Source of the DNA: Bacteroidota bacterium
GTDB lineage: Bacteria; Bacteroidota; Bacteroidia; Chitinophagales; Chitinophagaceae
Length of the DNA: 64,000 bases
Assembly (NCBI GenBank): GCA_023423405.1
Contig: JAFAFR010000008.1
Location: forward strand, 372,001-436,000
Reading direction: 5' to 3'
The position numbers and the translations under genes are program-made. The notes under the pieces are model-generated. The model was given only the letters and a program-made list of their open reading frames with translations, searched no databases and had not been told where the DNA came from. Positions 50,604-59,361 of this stretch are shown here, piece by piece; within the stretch, counting starts at the first letter, position 1; each line of letters starts with the position of its first letter.

Positions 50604-52226
50604 TTACCTGGTGCCGCCACCCGCATCGCCGGCGAACATCTTATCCATCATTTTCTGGTCGTGCCCATAAATGTCTTCCCGGAAATTGAGCTCCCCGTTC
50701 CGGTCCACCCAGGACGTAAAATAGCCGATATACACCGGCAGGGTCTGCGTAACGGTCACCCATTTTTCTTTCCCCGCATGCATGGCTGCATCCATTTTGG
50801 CGGATGTCCAACTGGAGTCTTCGCGCAGCAGCCACTGGGCCAGTTTTTTCGGCTCGGCCACACGGATGCAACCATGGCTGAAATTCCTTTTGCTCTCGTT
50901 AAAGAGGCTTTTGGAGGGGGTATCGTGCAAATAAATATTGTAGCTGTTGGGAAAGAGAAACTTTACCAGCCCCAGTGAATTTTTGGGTCCCGGTTTTTGC
51001 CGCACGTTGCCACCGTTCCATTCCATATTGTGCCTTGCCAGATAGGAACTATTGCGTTTGATACCCGGCAGCACTTCGGCTTTCAGGATGCCGGGTGGTA
51101 CATACCAGTAAGGACTGAACACGATGTTTTTGAGGTTGCCGGTAAAGATCACGGTGTTGTGGGAATTGGAACCAACCACTACGTCCATGTTGAAAGCCAG
51201 GTTCCCGGACTCGTAGGCATGGAGCCGGAATTCGGGGATATTGACCAGGATGTAGTCGGTGCGTGGTTCGGCGGGCGCCCAGCGGAGCCTTTCCATGTTC
51301 ACCAGGATCTGGCGGATGCGGTAGGTGATGGGCCGGTTCATTTCCTGCAGGGTGGCGCCACCCACTACGCCGTCTTCCTTCAGTCCATAGCGGTGCTGGA
51401 AGCGGCGCACGGCCCGGACGAGGCTGGTGTCGAAAACCGCCTGGTGGTTGTTGGAATCGAGGTCGCCGGTAAGGGCCAGCCTTTCCCGGATCTGGGTCAC
51501 CACCTGGCCGGTATCGCCCAGGCTTATCTTTTTCAGCTTGGTTTGGAGGGGCTCCCAGGCATGCTTTTTCTCCAGCTCATAATAGCGGTTGAGCGATTTC
51601 CGCAGCAGTCCGTATTGCCGGTTCACCGGTTCGTAGTCGGCCAGGGTCACCCCGTTTTTGGCGATGATGGTGTCGAGGTAGGCAAGCACGTCCACTTTGC
51701 GGCGGGGGATGAACCAGCCGAGGTCCCTGCTGTTGAGCTGTGAATTGCCGCCATAGGCCTTGGCGGTGTAGCGGAAGAACTGGCGGGTCAGCTCCAGCTC
51801 CACGCGCGGGCGCAGGCTGTCGGGGATGGCTTTGGGGCCGCCGGCGGCTACGGAATCCATCCAGGCTTCCAGGAAGGGGTTGTAAATGCTGCTGTCGCCG
51901 CCATAAGCAAGGTAGTTTTGCTGCCGGTTCCAGAAAGAGCCGGCCTGTTCGCTGATGCCCGAGGAATCGAACCAGGCCAGGGTATAGTTGCGGGGATTGT
52001 AGAAGCTCCGGAAGAGTTGGAAAATGGTATCGGGCACTTGTTTCCCGGCCAGGAACTTTTCCAGGTAGGTGCTGTCGAGGAAAAGGGTGGAATAGGCATT
52101 GGTTATATTGATGGCGGTATCGCGGGGCGGAAGGGGACGCTGGACAGTTCCGGGCGACTGGCTGCAGGCGCTGAAAAGGCAGCCCCCCAGAAGGGCGGAA
52201 AATAAAAGCCGGTTTAATGGTATCAT
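50604..52226 (-). CDS. L,D-transpeptidase lipoprotein (YcbB-like)
   Basis: A 540-residue peptidoglycan crosslinker. The ATG at 52226 gives a lipoprotein signal MIPLNRLLFSALLGG and lipobox FSAC, so it is probably lipid-anchored. It has a large N-terminal domain, a peptidoglycan-binding motif (FQHRYGLKEDGVVGGAT), and a YkuD domain with the active-site SHGCIRV (C453 from this start). This is the YcbB (LdtD) architecture. The longer frame to 52292 runs into the atpD promoter region and hides the signal peptide. Confidence 0.93.
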   Translation of the reverse strand: MIPLNRLLFSALLGGCLFSACSQSPGTVQRPLPPRDTAINITNAYSTLFLDSTYLEKFLAGKQVPDTIFQLFRSFYNPRNYTLAWFDSSGISEQAGSFWNRQQNYLAYGGDSSIYNPFLEAWMDSVAAGGPKAIPDSLRPRVELELTRQFFRYTAKAYGGNSQLNSRDLGWFIPRRKVDVLAYLDTIIAKNGVTLADYEPVNRQYGLLRKSLNRYYELEKKHAWEPLQTKLKKISLGDTGQVVTQIRERLALTGDLDSNNHQAVFDTSLVRAVRRFQHRYGLKEDGVVGGATLQEMNRPITYRIRQILVNMERLRWAPAEPRTDYILVNIPEFRLHAYESGNLAFNMDVVVGSNSHNTVIFTGNLKNIVFSPYWYVPPGILKAEVLPGIKRNSSYLARHNMEWNGGNVRQKPGPKNSLGLVKFLFPNSYNIYLHDTPSKSLFNESKRNFSHGCIRVAEPKKLAQWLLREDSSWTSAKMDAAMHAGKEKWVTVTQTLPVYIGYFTSWVDRNGELNFREDIYGHDQKMMDKMFAGDAGGGTR

Positions 52227-52238
52227 TGGCAGATGTTC

Positions 52239-52270
52239 TATTCCAAAAATAATTAAAACCCTTACCTTTG
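52239..52270 (+). promoter_or_regulatory. atpD promoter with perfect -7 TACCTTTG
   Basis: TACCTTTG at 52263-52270 matches TAnnTTTG at every fixed base. TATT at 52239-52242, 20 bp upstream, is a weak -33. The leader to the atpD ATG is about 35-40 nt. Confidence 0.55.
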
Positions 52271-52310
52271 CGCCAAATTTCGAAAACCTCACCTAAAGGG
52301 TTCTACATAT

Positions 52311-53810
52311 ATGTCTAGTAAAGGAAAGATCAAACAAATCATCGGCGCTGTACTGGATGTGCAGTTCGACGGAAAATTACCTGAAATCCTGAATGCGCTT
52401 GAGATCAGGCGGGAAAATGCAGAACCACTGGTGCTGGAAGTTCAGCAACACCTGGGTGAGGACAGCGTTCGTTGCATTGCGATGGATGGAACCGAAGGAC
52501 TGGTTCGCGGAATGGAAGTGGTGGATATGGGCCGTCCCATCACCATGCCTACCGGCGATGGCATCAATGGTCGTCTTTTCAATGTAACAGGCGATCCCAT
52601 CGACGGGCTGCCTGCCGTCAGCAAAACCAATGGCCGTTCCATTCACAACAAACCGCCTTTGTTCGAAGACCTCAGCACGCAAACTGAAGTGCTGTTCACC
52701 GGTATCAAAGTGATCGACCTCATCGAGCCCTATGCAAAAGGTGGTAAGATCGGTCTCTTCGGTGGTGCGGGTGTAGGTAAAACCGTATTGATCCAGGAAC
52801 TCATCAACAATATCGCCAAGGGCCACGGTGGCCTTTCTGTATTCGCCGGCGTGGGCGAGCGTACCCGTGAAGGGAACGACCTCATGCGCGAAATGATCGA
52901 AGCCGGCATCATGAAATATGGTGAAGGTTTCAAACACAGCATGGAAGAAGGCGGATGGGACCTCGACAAAGTAAACCTCGAAGAGCTGAAAGAATCCAAA
53001 GCAACCTTTGTATTCGGACAGATGAACGAGCCGCCCGGCGCCCGCGCCCGTGTAGCCCTGAGCGGACTGACCATCGCCGAATATTTTCGCGATGGCGACG
53101 GCACCGGTAAAGGAAAAGACATCCTCTTCTTCGTAGATAATATCTTCCGTTTCACACAGGCCGGATCTGAAGTATCGGCCCTGCTGGGACGTATGCCTTC
53201 CGCGGTGGGTTACCAGCCCACCCTGGCTACCGAAATGGGCCTCATGCAGGAAAGGATCACTTCGACCCGTTCCGGTTCCATCACTTCCGTACAGGCGGTG
53301 TACGTACCGGCGGATGACCTTACCGACCCTGCGCCTGCAACCACTTTCGCCCACCTCGACGCCACCACGGTATTGAGCCGTAAGATCGCCGACCTGGGTA
53401 TTTATCCCGCGGTGGATCCCCTGGATTCTACGTCCCGTATCCTTACCCCGCTGGTAGTGGGTGAATCTCATTACAACACCGCCAACCGTGTGAAACTGAT
53501 CCTGCAACGTTATAAAGAACTGCAGGATATCATTGCGATCCTGGGTATGGACGAACTGAGCGACGACGACAAGATGACCGTTGCCCGTGCTCGGAAAGTG
53601 CAGCGTTTCCTGAGCCAGCCCTTCCATGTGGCCGAACAGTTTACCGGTCTGAAAGGTGTGTTCGTGAGCATTGAAGATACCATCCGTGGATTTAATATGA
53701 TCATGGACGGCGAAGTGGACGATTATCCGGAAGCTGCCTTCAACCTGGTGGGTACCATCGAGGATGCCATCGAAAAAGGCAAGAAACTGCTGGCCCAGGC
53801 CCAGGGATAA
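52311..53810 (+). CDS. atpD: F1Fo ATP synthase subunit beta
   Basis: The catalytic subunit of F1. The 499-residue protein has Walker A GGAGVGKTVL, the catalytic GERTREGND, the LFFVDNIFRFTQAGSEVS motif, ALLGRMPSAVGYQPTLATEMG and the C-terminal DELSDDDKMTV (DELSEED-like) region, all conserved. It is transcribed with atpC only. The Fo and alpha/gamma/delta genes are not here, so the ATP synthase genes are split into two loci, as in other Bacteroidota. Confidence 0.98.
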   Translation: MSSKGKIKQIIGAVLDVQFDGKLPEILNALEIRRENAEPLVLEVQQHLGEDSVRCIAMDGTEGLVRGMEVVDMGRPITMPTGDGINGRLFNVTGDPIDGLPAVSKTNGRSIHNKPPLFEDLSTQTEVLFTGIKVIDLIEPYAKGGKIGLFGGAGVGKTVLIQELINNIAKGHGGLSVFAGVGERTREGNDLMREMIEAGIMKYGEGFKHSMEEGGWDLDKVNLEELKESKATFVFGQMNEPPGARARVALSGLTIAEYFRDGDGTGKGKDILFFVDNIFRFTQAGSEVSALLGRMPSAVGYQPTLATEMGLMQERITSTRSGSITSVQAVYVPADDLTDPAPATTFAHLDATTVLSRKIADLGIYPAVDPLDSTSRILTPLVVGESHYNTANRVKLILQRYKELQDIIAILGMDELSDDDKMTVARARKVQRFLSQPFHVAEQFTGLKGVFVSIEDTIRGFNMIMDGEVDDYPEAAFNLVGTIEDAIEKGKKLLAQAQG

Positions 53811-53831
53811 TCCCAACTTCAAACCAAGCAT

Positions 53832-54095
53832 ATGAATCTCGAAATATTAACACCGGAAAGGAAGCTGTACAGCGGCGAAGTGTATGGCGTGCAACTGCCG
53901 GGAGTGGATGGATTGTTCGAAGTGCTGGAAAGGCACGCACCCATGGTGAGCGCACTGAAAGCAGGTCAGCTTAAAGTGCTGAAAAGCAGGTCCAGCCACG
54001 ATCATACGCTGTTTACCATACAGGGCGGCTTTGTGGAAGTTTTTCACAACAAGGTCACTGTGCTGGTGGAAGGCGCTGTTCCGGCAGAACAATAA
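53832..54095 (+). CDS. atpC: F1Fo ATP synthase subunit epsilon, short form
   Basis: An 87-residue protein with the N-terminal beta-sandwich of epsilon (LEILTPERKLYSGEVYGVQLPGVDGLFEVLERHAPMVSALKAG). The C-terminal helical hairpin that inhibits ATP hydrolysis in E. coli (usual length about 135) is absent, so that type of autoinhibition cannot operate here. It is 21 bp downstream of atpD and ends at a strong terminator. Confidence 0.95.
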   Translation: MNLEILTPERKLYSGEVYGVQLPGVDGLFEVLERHAPMVSALKAGQLKVLKSRSSHDHTLFTIQGGFVEVFHNKVTVLVEGAVPAEQ

Positions 54096-54114
54096 AAAAG
54101 ATGTTTTACAAAAA

Positions 54115-54141
54115 GCCCGCAACCTGGTTGCGGGTTTTTTT
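54115..54141 (+). terminator. Intrinsic terminator of atpD-atpC
   Basis: A perfect 8-bp stem (CCCGCAAC/GTTGCGGG, 54116-54123 with 54127-54134), a 3-nt loop and seven T residues (54135-54141), 20 bp after the atpC stop. Confidence 0.92.
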
Positions 54142-54292
54142 ATGCCGTTTTTTCACCCGGGTAAAGATGGGTGAAAGGACGCTGGCGGCGCTTATCACTG
54201 CATTGTAATATTGTTATTGAAATCAGGGCTGCCGGGTGAATGTGCAAAGAAGTGTTGGTAGCAGCCTTTGGGTTCATTTGGGGTAGTAAGTG

Positions 54293-54335
54293 GAACAAAA
54301 GACCGGTCTCCTCTGGATGTGCCGGTTTTTTGTTC
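54293..54335. terminator. Long hairpin with T-rich arm, possible second terminator
   Basis: A 14-bp stem (GAACAAAAGACCGG, 54293-54306, with CCGGTTTTTTGTTC, 54322-54335, one G-T pair) and a 15-nt loop. It contains A- and T-runs on both arms, so it could stop transcription from either side. The region 54142-54396 has no gene. Confidence 0.45.
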
Positions 54336-54396
54336 TTAGCCTTGTAGCGGCAGGGGGCTACTTGTAGCGGTGCAGTGGCCCGCTTGCATGCTTCGC

Positions 54397-54954
54397 TTAA
54401 TTGAGTTGCGGATCAATTGGGTAATTGACCAGTTGCTCGTATTCGCCGCCCAACTCCAGCAAAGCTTCTTTCCAGATGGCTTCCTGGTTGCGGTGAAAAA
54501 TGAGCCGGCGGGTGCCGTGGGAAGTGATCCAGGATTTTTCGTCGAGCTCGCCCTGTAATTGTCCCTCCGACCACCCGGAATAACCTATAAAAAAACGGAT
54601 ACCGCCCGGTTCGATTTCACCCGACTTCAGCAGGGCCACCGCTGTTTCAAAATCGCCGCCCCAGAATACGCCATCGGTCACTTCAAAACCACCGGGAATC
54701 TTGCCGGGATAACGGTGCAGGAAATGAATGGTGTCCATTTGCACCGGTCCGCCGTAAAAAACAGTGAGTGGCATACCTTCCGCACTGGCCATTAACTGAT
54801 CGAGCGTAAACTCGTAGGGGCGGTTCAACACAAATCCAAAACTGCCTTCGTCCTGGTGCTCGCACAGAAAAACCACTGTGCGCTTAAAATTCGGATCTTT
54901 CAGAAAAGGATCAGCGATCAACAATACCCCCGCAGCCGGTAATATTTGTGTCAT
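54397..54954 (-). CDS. YqgE/AlgH family protein (UPF0301)
   Basis: A 185-residue protein of the UPF0301 family. The N-terminal PAAGVLLIADPFLKDPNFKRTVVFLCEHQDEGSFGFVLNRP, FYGGPVQMDTIHFLH and FFIGYSGWSEGQLQGEL segments are typical. The Pseudomonas AlgH was linked to alginate regulation, but the biochemical role is not known. It is transcribed alone. Confidence 0.92.
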   Translation of the reverse strand: MTQILPAAGVLLIADPFLKDPNFKRTVVFLCEHQDEGSFGFVLNRPYEFTLDQLMASAEGMPLTVFYGGPVQMDTIHFLHRYPGKIPGGFEVTDGVFWGGDFETAVALLKSGEIEPGGIRFFIGYSGWSEGQLQGELDEKSWITSHGTRRLIFHRNQEAIWKEALLELGGEYEQLVNYPIDPQLN

Positions 54955-54999
54955 ACCATTAATTTATAGAATATTGAGGAATGGAACAATAAATATTTA

Positions 55000-55019
55000 G
55001 GTGTTAACACTTATCCCCA
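55000..55019. promoter_or_regulatory. GTGTTAACAC palindrome followed by a DnaA-box-like site
   Basis: A perfect 10-bp palindrome at 55001-55010 (the same core as at 12936-12945 upstream of dnaB) is followed by TTATCCCCA (55011-55019), one base from the DnaA box TTATCCACA. It lies in the divergent region between yqgE and a histidine kinase gene. Confidence 0.3.
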
Positions 55020-55110
55020 AATCTAAAAACTATGACGGTAACGGGATATAAACTCCTGTTAATTCAGGACTTAGCTGACAAGCGGCGGGATGGGTTCCAA
55101 AAACCAAATG

Positions 55111-55118
55111 TAGATTTG
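55111..55118 (+). promoter_or_regulatory. -7 box TAGATTTG five bases before a histidine kinase start
   Basis: Perfect TAnnTTTG match ending 5 nt before the ATG at 55124; no -33 is seen. It implies a leaderless transcript if used. Confidence 0.45.
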
Positions 55119-55123
55119 CCAGA

Positions 55124-56467
55124 ATGAAGCGAATTTTTCCTCTGATCATCTTACTGGTCTCTCTGTCACTGATCGGCATCATCGTGATCCAGGTTTCCTG
55201 GTTCCGCTCCATGCTGGTGGTGAAGGAAGACCAGTTGGCGGAAAAAGTAGTGAAGGCTATGGCTTCCACCGGCCAGGAACTGATGGAGCAGAAAGGCACC
55301 CTGCCATCGCTGAAAAATCGCAGAACACGTCCCAATATCACCTGGCCTTCCGATCAGTTGATGATGGAATTGATGAAGCCCGCCACCATCAGCGAAAAAT
55401 TCACCACGTTTGAAGTAGAGGAAAAACTTCGCAAACATTTTAACGCGAACGGGCTCAGCGATACCCGCTTTGAATTTGTGATCAGCTCCGATGCCGGCGG
55501 ATTCCTGAGTTATGATGAACTGCGTTCGCGCGGCTTTGACCGGGTAGTGGAAGATACCCTCCGTAACCGCCGCTTCGTATACCTGCTGCAGGTTCCCGCG
55601 GGCAGTAACCTTGAGGGACTGGTACCCGAAGAAGTGATGATGGTGGTGGTGCCCAACGTAAAACACATTGTATTCCGTGAGCTGCGCTGGATGCTGGCCG
55701 GGGCCATCCTGTTCACCATTATTTTGCTGGCTGCTTTTTATGTAACCGTGAGCGCCCTGCTGCGGCAGAAAAAACTGAGTGAGATCAAAAACGATTTCAT
55801 CAACAACATGACCCACGAGTTTAAAACGCCGCTGGCCACTATTTCGCTTGCCGTAGATGCGTTGCGAACAGAAAAAGTAGCGAACGACCGTGAGAAGGGC
55901 CAGTACTTCACCAGCATCATCAAGGAAGAAAACCGGCGCATGAACAAGCAGGTGGAAACCATTTTGCAGGCTGCGCTGATGGACCGGCAGGAGATACAGC
56001 TCAGCAAAAAGCCGGTGCATGTGCACGCCATTATAGAACAGGTGCTGGAAAACTTCGACCTGCAGTTGCAGAGCAAGGGGGGCCATGCCGATATCCAACT
56101 GCAGGCAAAGAACGATGAAATACTGGCCGATGAAGTGCATTTCACCAACCTGATCAATAACCTGGTGGACAACGCCGTGAAATATTCAAAAGAAAACCTT
56201 CGGTTGAAGATCAGTACGGCGAACACCGGCCGCGGCATACAGGTCCGCATTGAAGACAACGGCATCGGCATGACCAAGGAAAGCGTCAAACGCATCTTTG
56301 AAAAATTCTACCGCGTGCATACCGGCAACCTGCACAATGTAAAAGGATTCGGACTCGGACTGAGTTATGTAAAAACCATTGTGGACGCCCACCACGGGAA
56401 AATAAAAGTGGAAAGCAGTCTCGGCAGGGGCACTTCCTTTATCATCGACATGCCGTTCAAATCCTGA
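55124..56467 (+). CDS. Orphan sensor histidine kinase
   Basis: A 447-residue membrane kinase with two transmembrane helices (about 4-24 and 189-210) bracketing a periplasmic sensor domain of about 165 residues. The HisKA domain has H231 in NNMTHEFKTPLATIS, followed by HATPase motifs (NNLVDNAVKYS, RIEDNGIGM, GFGLGLSYVKTIV). No response regulator is next to it: the upstream gene is yqgE, and downstream queA abuts on the opposite strand. In other Bacteroidota a similar kinase is followed by a RprY-like regulator. The stop directly abuts the queA stop. Confidence 0.92.
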   Translation: MKRIFPLIILLVSLSLIGIIVIQVSWFRSMLVVKEDQLAEKVVKAMASTGQELMEQKGTLPSLKNRRTRPNITWPSDQLMMELMKPATISEKFTTFEVEEKLRKHFNANGLSDTRFEFVISSDAGGFLSYDELRSRGFDRVVEDTLRNRRFVYLLQVPAGSNLEGLVPEEVMMVVVPNVKHIVFRELRWMLAGAILFTIILLAAFYVTVSALLRQKKLSEIKNDFINNMTHEFKTPLATISLAVDALRTEKVANDREKGQYFTSIIKEENRRMNKQVETILQAALMDRQEIQLSKKPVHVHAIIEQVLENFDLQLQSKGGHADIQLQAKNDEILADEVHFTNLINNLVDNAVKYSKENLRLKISTANTGRGIQVRIEDNGIGMTKESVKRIFEKFYRVHTGNLHNVKGFGLGLSYVKTIVDAHHGKIKVESSLGRGTSFIIDMPFKS

Positions 56468-57712
56468 TCAGCTTTTCCAGAGCAGGGAGCCATCGCCATA
56501 ACTCAGGAACCGAAATTCATGCTCCAGCGCATACGTGTAAATCTTTTTCCAATCATCACCAACCAGTGAAGCTACCAATAGTAAAAGCGTGGACTGGGGT
56601 TGGTGAAAATTCGTAACCAGCGCCTTCACAGACCTGATCTCGTAGCCCGGCGCTATGAGCAAACGGGTTTTTGTACGCAAGAGCTCCATGCCTTCTCTTT
56701 GCATTTTTTCTCTCAACAATTGCAGTGCTTCCGCATAGGACAACGCGGGCGAAACGGGCTGCTGATAAGGATCCCATTGTTCTGTTTCGAGCGACTGCCA
56801 TTTGCTTGGCGGATGCAGGGAAAGTTTGTACCCCATCCAGTAAAGACTTTCCAGCGTTCGCAGGCTGGTGGTGCCCACGGCGATGAGACGGTCGGCGCTG
56901 TTGATCAGTTCGTCCAGCGTGCGGAGGTTGACTTCTATCCATTCCGCGTGCATGTGGTGGTCTTCGATGGTGGCGGATTTCACCGGCTTAAAAGTGCCTG
57001 CACCCACATGCAGGGTAAGATAAGAAGCGGCGATCTCTTTTTGCGCCAGGCTCTCCAGCAACTGTGGGGTAAAATGCAGGCCGGCCGTGGGGGCGGCCAC
57101 CGAACCTTCCTGCAGGGCGTACACGGTCTGGTAACGGATGCGGTCGCTTTCTGTGGCGGCCCTTTTGAGATAGGGCGGAATGGGCATGGCCCCCGCCACC
57201 TGCAGGATCTCCGCAAAACTGGCATCGGCCGGCTCCCACCGGAAAGTCACCAGGAAATTTTCTCCCTGGCGCTCCTTTAGCGATGCATATAATAAGGTGT
57301 GCCGGCCATCGGCGCTGTCCAATTCCATGCTGAGCTCGGCCTGGTTTTTCCATTTGGCCGCGCCGCCTACCAGGCAGCTCCATTCCACCGAACCGGTGCT
57401 GCCATAGGCCTGGGTGATATCGGCATAGGAGGGCCCGGGTTCGAGGCAGAATATTTCAATGCCGCCGCCGCTGGGTTTGCGAAAAAGCAGGCGCGCCTGC
57501 ACCACTTTGGTATGGTTGAAGACGAGCCGGTAGCCGGTGGAAATTTCGTCCGGCAGGTGGTGGTAGTCGTTTTCGCGGATCTGTCCCTGGCGATACACCA
57601 GCAATTTGCTCGCGGCCCGGTCGGGCAGCGGGAAGGAGGCGATCCTCTCTTCCGGGAGGGCATAGTTGAAATCGGCTATGGGCAAGGATTTGGGGTGCTG
57701 TCGGCCCGTCAT
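56468..57712 (-). CDS. queA: S-adenosylmethionine:tRNA ribosyltransferase-isomerase
   Basis: Transfers and rearranges the ribosyl part of SAM to make epoxyqueuosine in tRNA. The 414-residue protein has FNYALPEERIASFPLPDR, GGGIEIFCLEP, APTAGLHFT, LHVGAGTFKPV, and TNFHQPQSTLLLLVASLVG, all family motifs. Its length is above the usual ~350, owing to an insertion in the middle. The stop abuts the convergent kinase gene with no spacer. No other queuosine gene is in the window. Confidence 0.96.
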   Translation of the reverse strand: MTGRQHPKSLPIADFNYALPEERIASFPLPDRAASKLLVYRQGQIRENDYHHLPDEISTGYRLVFNHTKVVQARLLFRKPSGGGIEIFCLEPGPSYADITQAYGSTGSVEWSCLVGGAAKWKNQAELSMELDSADGRHTLLYASLKERQGENFLVTFRWEPADASFAEILQVAGAMPIPPYLKRAATESDRIRYQTVYALQEGSVAAPTAGLHFTPQLLESLAQKEIAASYLTLHVGAGTFKPVKSATIEDHHMHAEWIEVNLRTLDELINSADRLIAVGTTSLRTLESLYWMGYKLSLHPPSKWQSLETEQWDPYQQPVSPALSYAEALQLLREKMQREGMELLRTKTRLLIAPGYEIRSVKALVTNFHQPQSTLLLLVASLVGDDWKKIYTYALEHEFRFLSYGDGSLLWKS

Positions 57713-57809
57713 ACAAATGGTCTTTTGTTAATGCACATTGAATTCACATCAATTCACAGGAAATACACAGGTTCTGTTCCGCTCTTTGGTGGAAAACAGA
57801 GGCAAAAGT

Positions 57810-57838
57810 AGAACTACGGTGGCTTTGCGCGTAGTTCT
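57810..57838. promoter_or_regulatory. 9-bp hairpin upstream of mraZ
   Basis: AGAACTACG (57810-57818) is the exact reverse complement of CGTAGTTCT (57830-57838), with an 11-nt loop. No T-run follows, so it is not a typical terminator; it lies about 40 bp before the mraZ repeat. Confidence 0.3.
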
Positions 57839-57879
57839 CCCATGTGGAAAAAATAAAGGTTCCAAAATTTTTCAGGTAA

Positions 57880-57909
57880 GTGGGAAAAAGTGTTATTTTG
57901 TGGTAATAA
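57880..57909 (+). promoter_or_regulatory. Candidate MraZ operator: three GTGGn repeats with 10-bp period
   Basis: The three decamers starting at 57880, 57890 and 57900 begin GTGGG, GTGTT and GTGGT, each followed by a five-base A/T-only spacer. MraZ of other bacteria binds TGGGN direct repeats with five-base spacers near its own promoter, so this is a likely autoregulatory operator for the dcw cluster. It starts 58 bp before the mraZ ATG. Confidence 0.55.
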
Positions 57910-57937
57910 ATGTCAAATAAAGGACGTTTACATATCG

Positions 57938-58399
57938 ATGAAAGGTTTTCTGGGCGAATACGAAGCGACGCTGGACGCCAAAGGGCGTTTCCTTCTCCCG
58001 GCAGGGCTGAAAAAGCAATTGCCGGAAGGAGCTTCCACCTTCGTCATCAACAGGGGCTTTGAGAAATGTCTCACCCTGTACCCCATGGAAAACTGGGAGC
58101 CGATATTCACCGGGATCAGCAAACTGAATGATTTTGACCCCAAAGTACGGGAATTCAGAAGGTATTTCCTGAACGGCGCCACAGAAGTGGAGCCCGATAC
58201 CGCCGGAAGAATTCTCCTGCCGGGAAACCTGAAGGAACATGCAGGGCTGGACAAAGACATCGTGCTGGTAGCGGCTGTGAACAAAATCGAGATTTGGGAT
58301 GCGGTTAAATACAAACAGTTCTTTGAATCATTCTCACCGGAAGCTTTCAGCAGCCTGGCGCAGCAGGTGATGACCAACGCGGCGGATGCCGGTCAATAA
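57938..58399 (+). CDS. mraZ: Transcriptional regulator MraZ
   Basis: A 153-residue double-AbrB-fold DNA-binding protein, first gene of the dcw cluster. The family motifs are FLGEYEATLDAKGRFLLPAG (start), EPDTAGRILLP in the second repeat, and the conserved DAKGR and DxxGR loops. MraZ represses its own cluster in E. coli. I chose the ATG at 57938; the frame extends to 57890 but would read through the operator. It shares one base (TAATG) with rsmH. Confidence 0.96.
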   Translation: MKGFLGEYEATLDAKGRFLLPAGLKKQLPEGASTFVINRGFEKCLTLYPMENWEPIFTGISKLNDFDPKVREFRRYFLNGATEVEPDTAGRILLPGNLKEHAGLDKDIVLVAAVNKIEIWDAVKYKQFFESFSPEAFSSLAQQVMTNAADAGQ

Positions 58400-59328
58400 T
58401 GGCAGCAAGGGAAAAAATACCCGAAGGTTACCATGTGCCGGTGCTGTTGCAGGAAAGTATGGATGCCCTCGCCATTGTGCCAAATGGTATTTATGTGGAC
58501 TGCACTTTTGGCGGCGGCGGACATGCCAGGGCTATTTTGGAGAAACTGGGGCCGGAAGGAAAACTCGTCGGGTTCGACCAGGACGCGGATGCGCGCCTGA
58601 ACCTGCCCGAGGACGAACGCCTTCTTTTCATTCCCCACAATTTCCGGCACCTGTCGCGCTTTCTTCGCCTGCACCGGATCAACGCCGTCAACGGGATCCT
58701 GGCCGACCTGGGGGTGAGCAGCCACCAGTTCGACGAAGCAGAAAGGGGTTTTTCCACCCGTTTTGATGCGGAGCTCGACATGCGCATGGACCAGCGGGCG
58801 GAAAAAAAAGCGGCCGTCATCATTGCCGGTTATGCCGAGCAGGACCTGCACAAGCTCTTTGAGCGCTACGGGGAGGTGACCAATGCAAAAACCCTGGCGC
58901 GGACCATTGTTGCGCTTAGAGACAAAGTTCCGATGCACACTATCAGCCAGTTCAAAGCGGCGGTGAAGGAAGTGGTCAAAGGCAACCCGCACAAATATTT
59001 TGCGCAGGTGTTCCAGGCGCTCCGCATCGAAGTGAACGATGAAATGGGAGCGCTGAAAGAAATGCTGGAACAGGCTCCGGGCCTGCTGGCGCCGGGTGGA
59101 AGAATCGCCATCATCACCTTCCATTCCCTGGAAGACCGTATGGTAAAGCAGTTCTTCCGCGATGGAACCACAGAACCGGCCATGGAAGAAAATCCTTTTG
59201 AGAACAGGAAGCCGGCCAACGAGTTGAAAGTGATCACGAAAAAACCCATTCTTCCTTCAGCGGAAGAAATGAAAATAAATCCAAGATCCCGGAGCGCCAA
59301 GCTGCGGGTGGCAGAAAAGAAGTTGTGA
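58399..59328 (+). CDS. rsmH: 16S rRNA m4C1402 methyltransferase RsmH
   Basis: Methylates N4 of C1402 in 16S rRNA. The 309-residue protein begins HVPVLLQESMDAL and has motif I DCTFGGGGHARAILE, DQDADARL, ILADLGVSSHQFDEAERGFS and RIAIITFHSLEDRMVKQFF, all characteristic. The ATG at 58399 overlaps the mraZ stop. It is the second gene of the dcw cluster. Confidence 0.97.
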   Translation: MAAREKIPEGYHVPVLLQESMDALAIVPNGIYVDCTFGGGGHARAILEKLGPEGKLVGFDQDADARLNLPEDERLLFIPHNFRHLSRFLRLHRINAVNGILADLGVSSHQFDEAERGFSTRFDAELDMRMDQRAEKKAAVIIAGYAEQDLHKLFERYGEVTNAKTLARTIVALRDKVPMHTISQFKAAVKEVVKGNPHKYFAQVFQALRIEVNDEMGALKEMLEQAPGLLAPGGRIAIITFHSLEDRMVKQFFRDGTTEPAMEENPFENRKPANELKVITKKPILPSAEEMKINPRSRSAKLRVAEKKL

Positions 59329-59361
59329 AATGTTAATGTCCTATTGAACTACCATGTGTGT

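Noticed and set aside
52377..53831. 484-codon open frame antisense to atpD
   Set aside because: Exact shadow of a highly conserved gene, with His/Phe/Thr-rich, non-protein-like composition.
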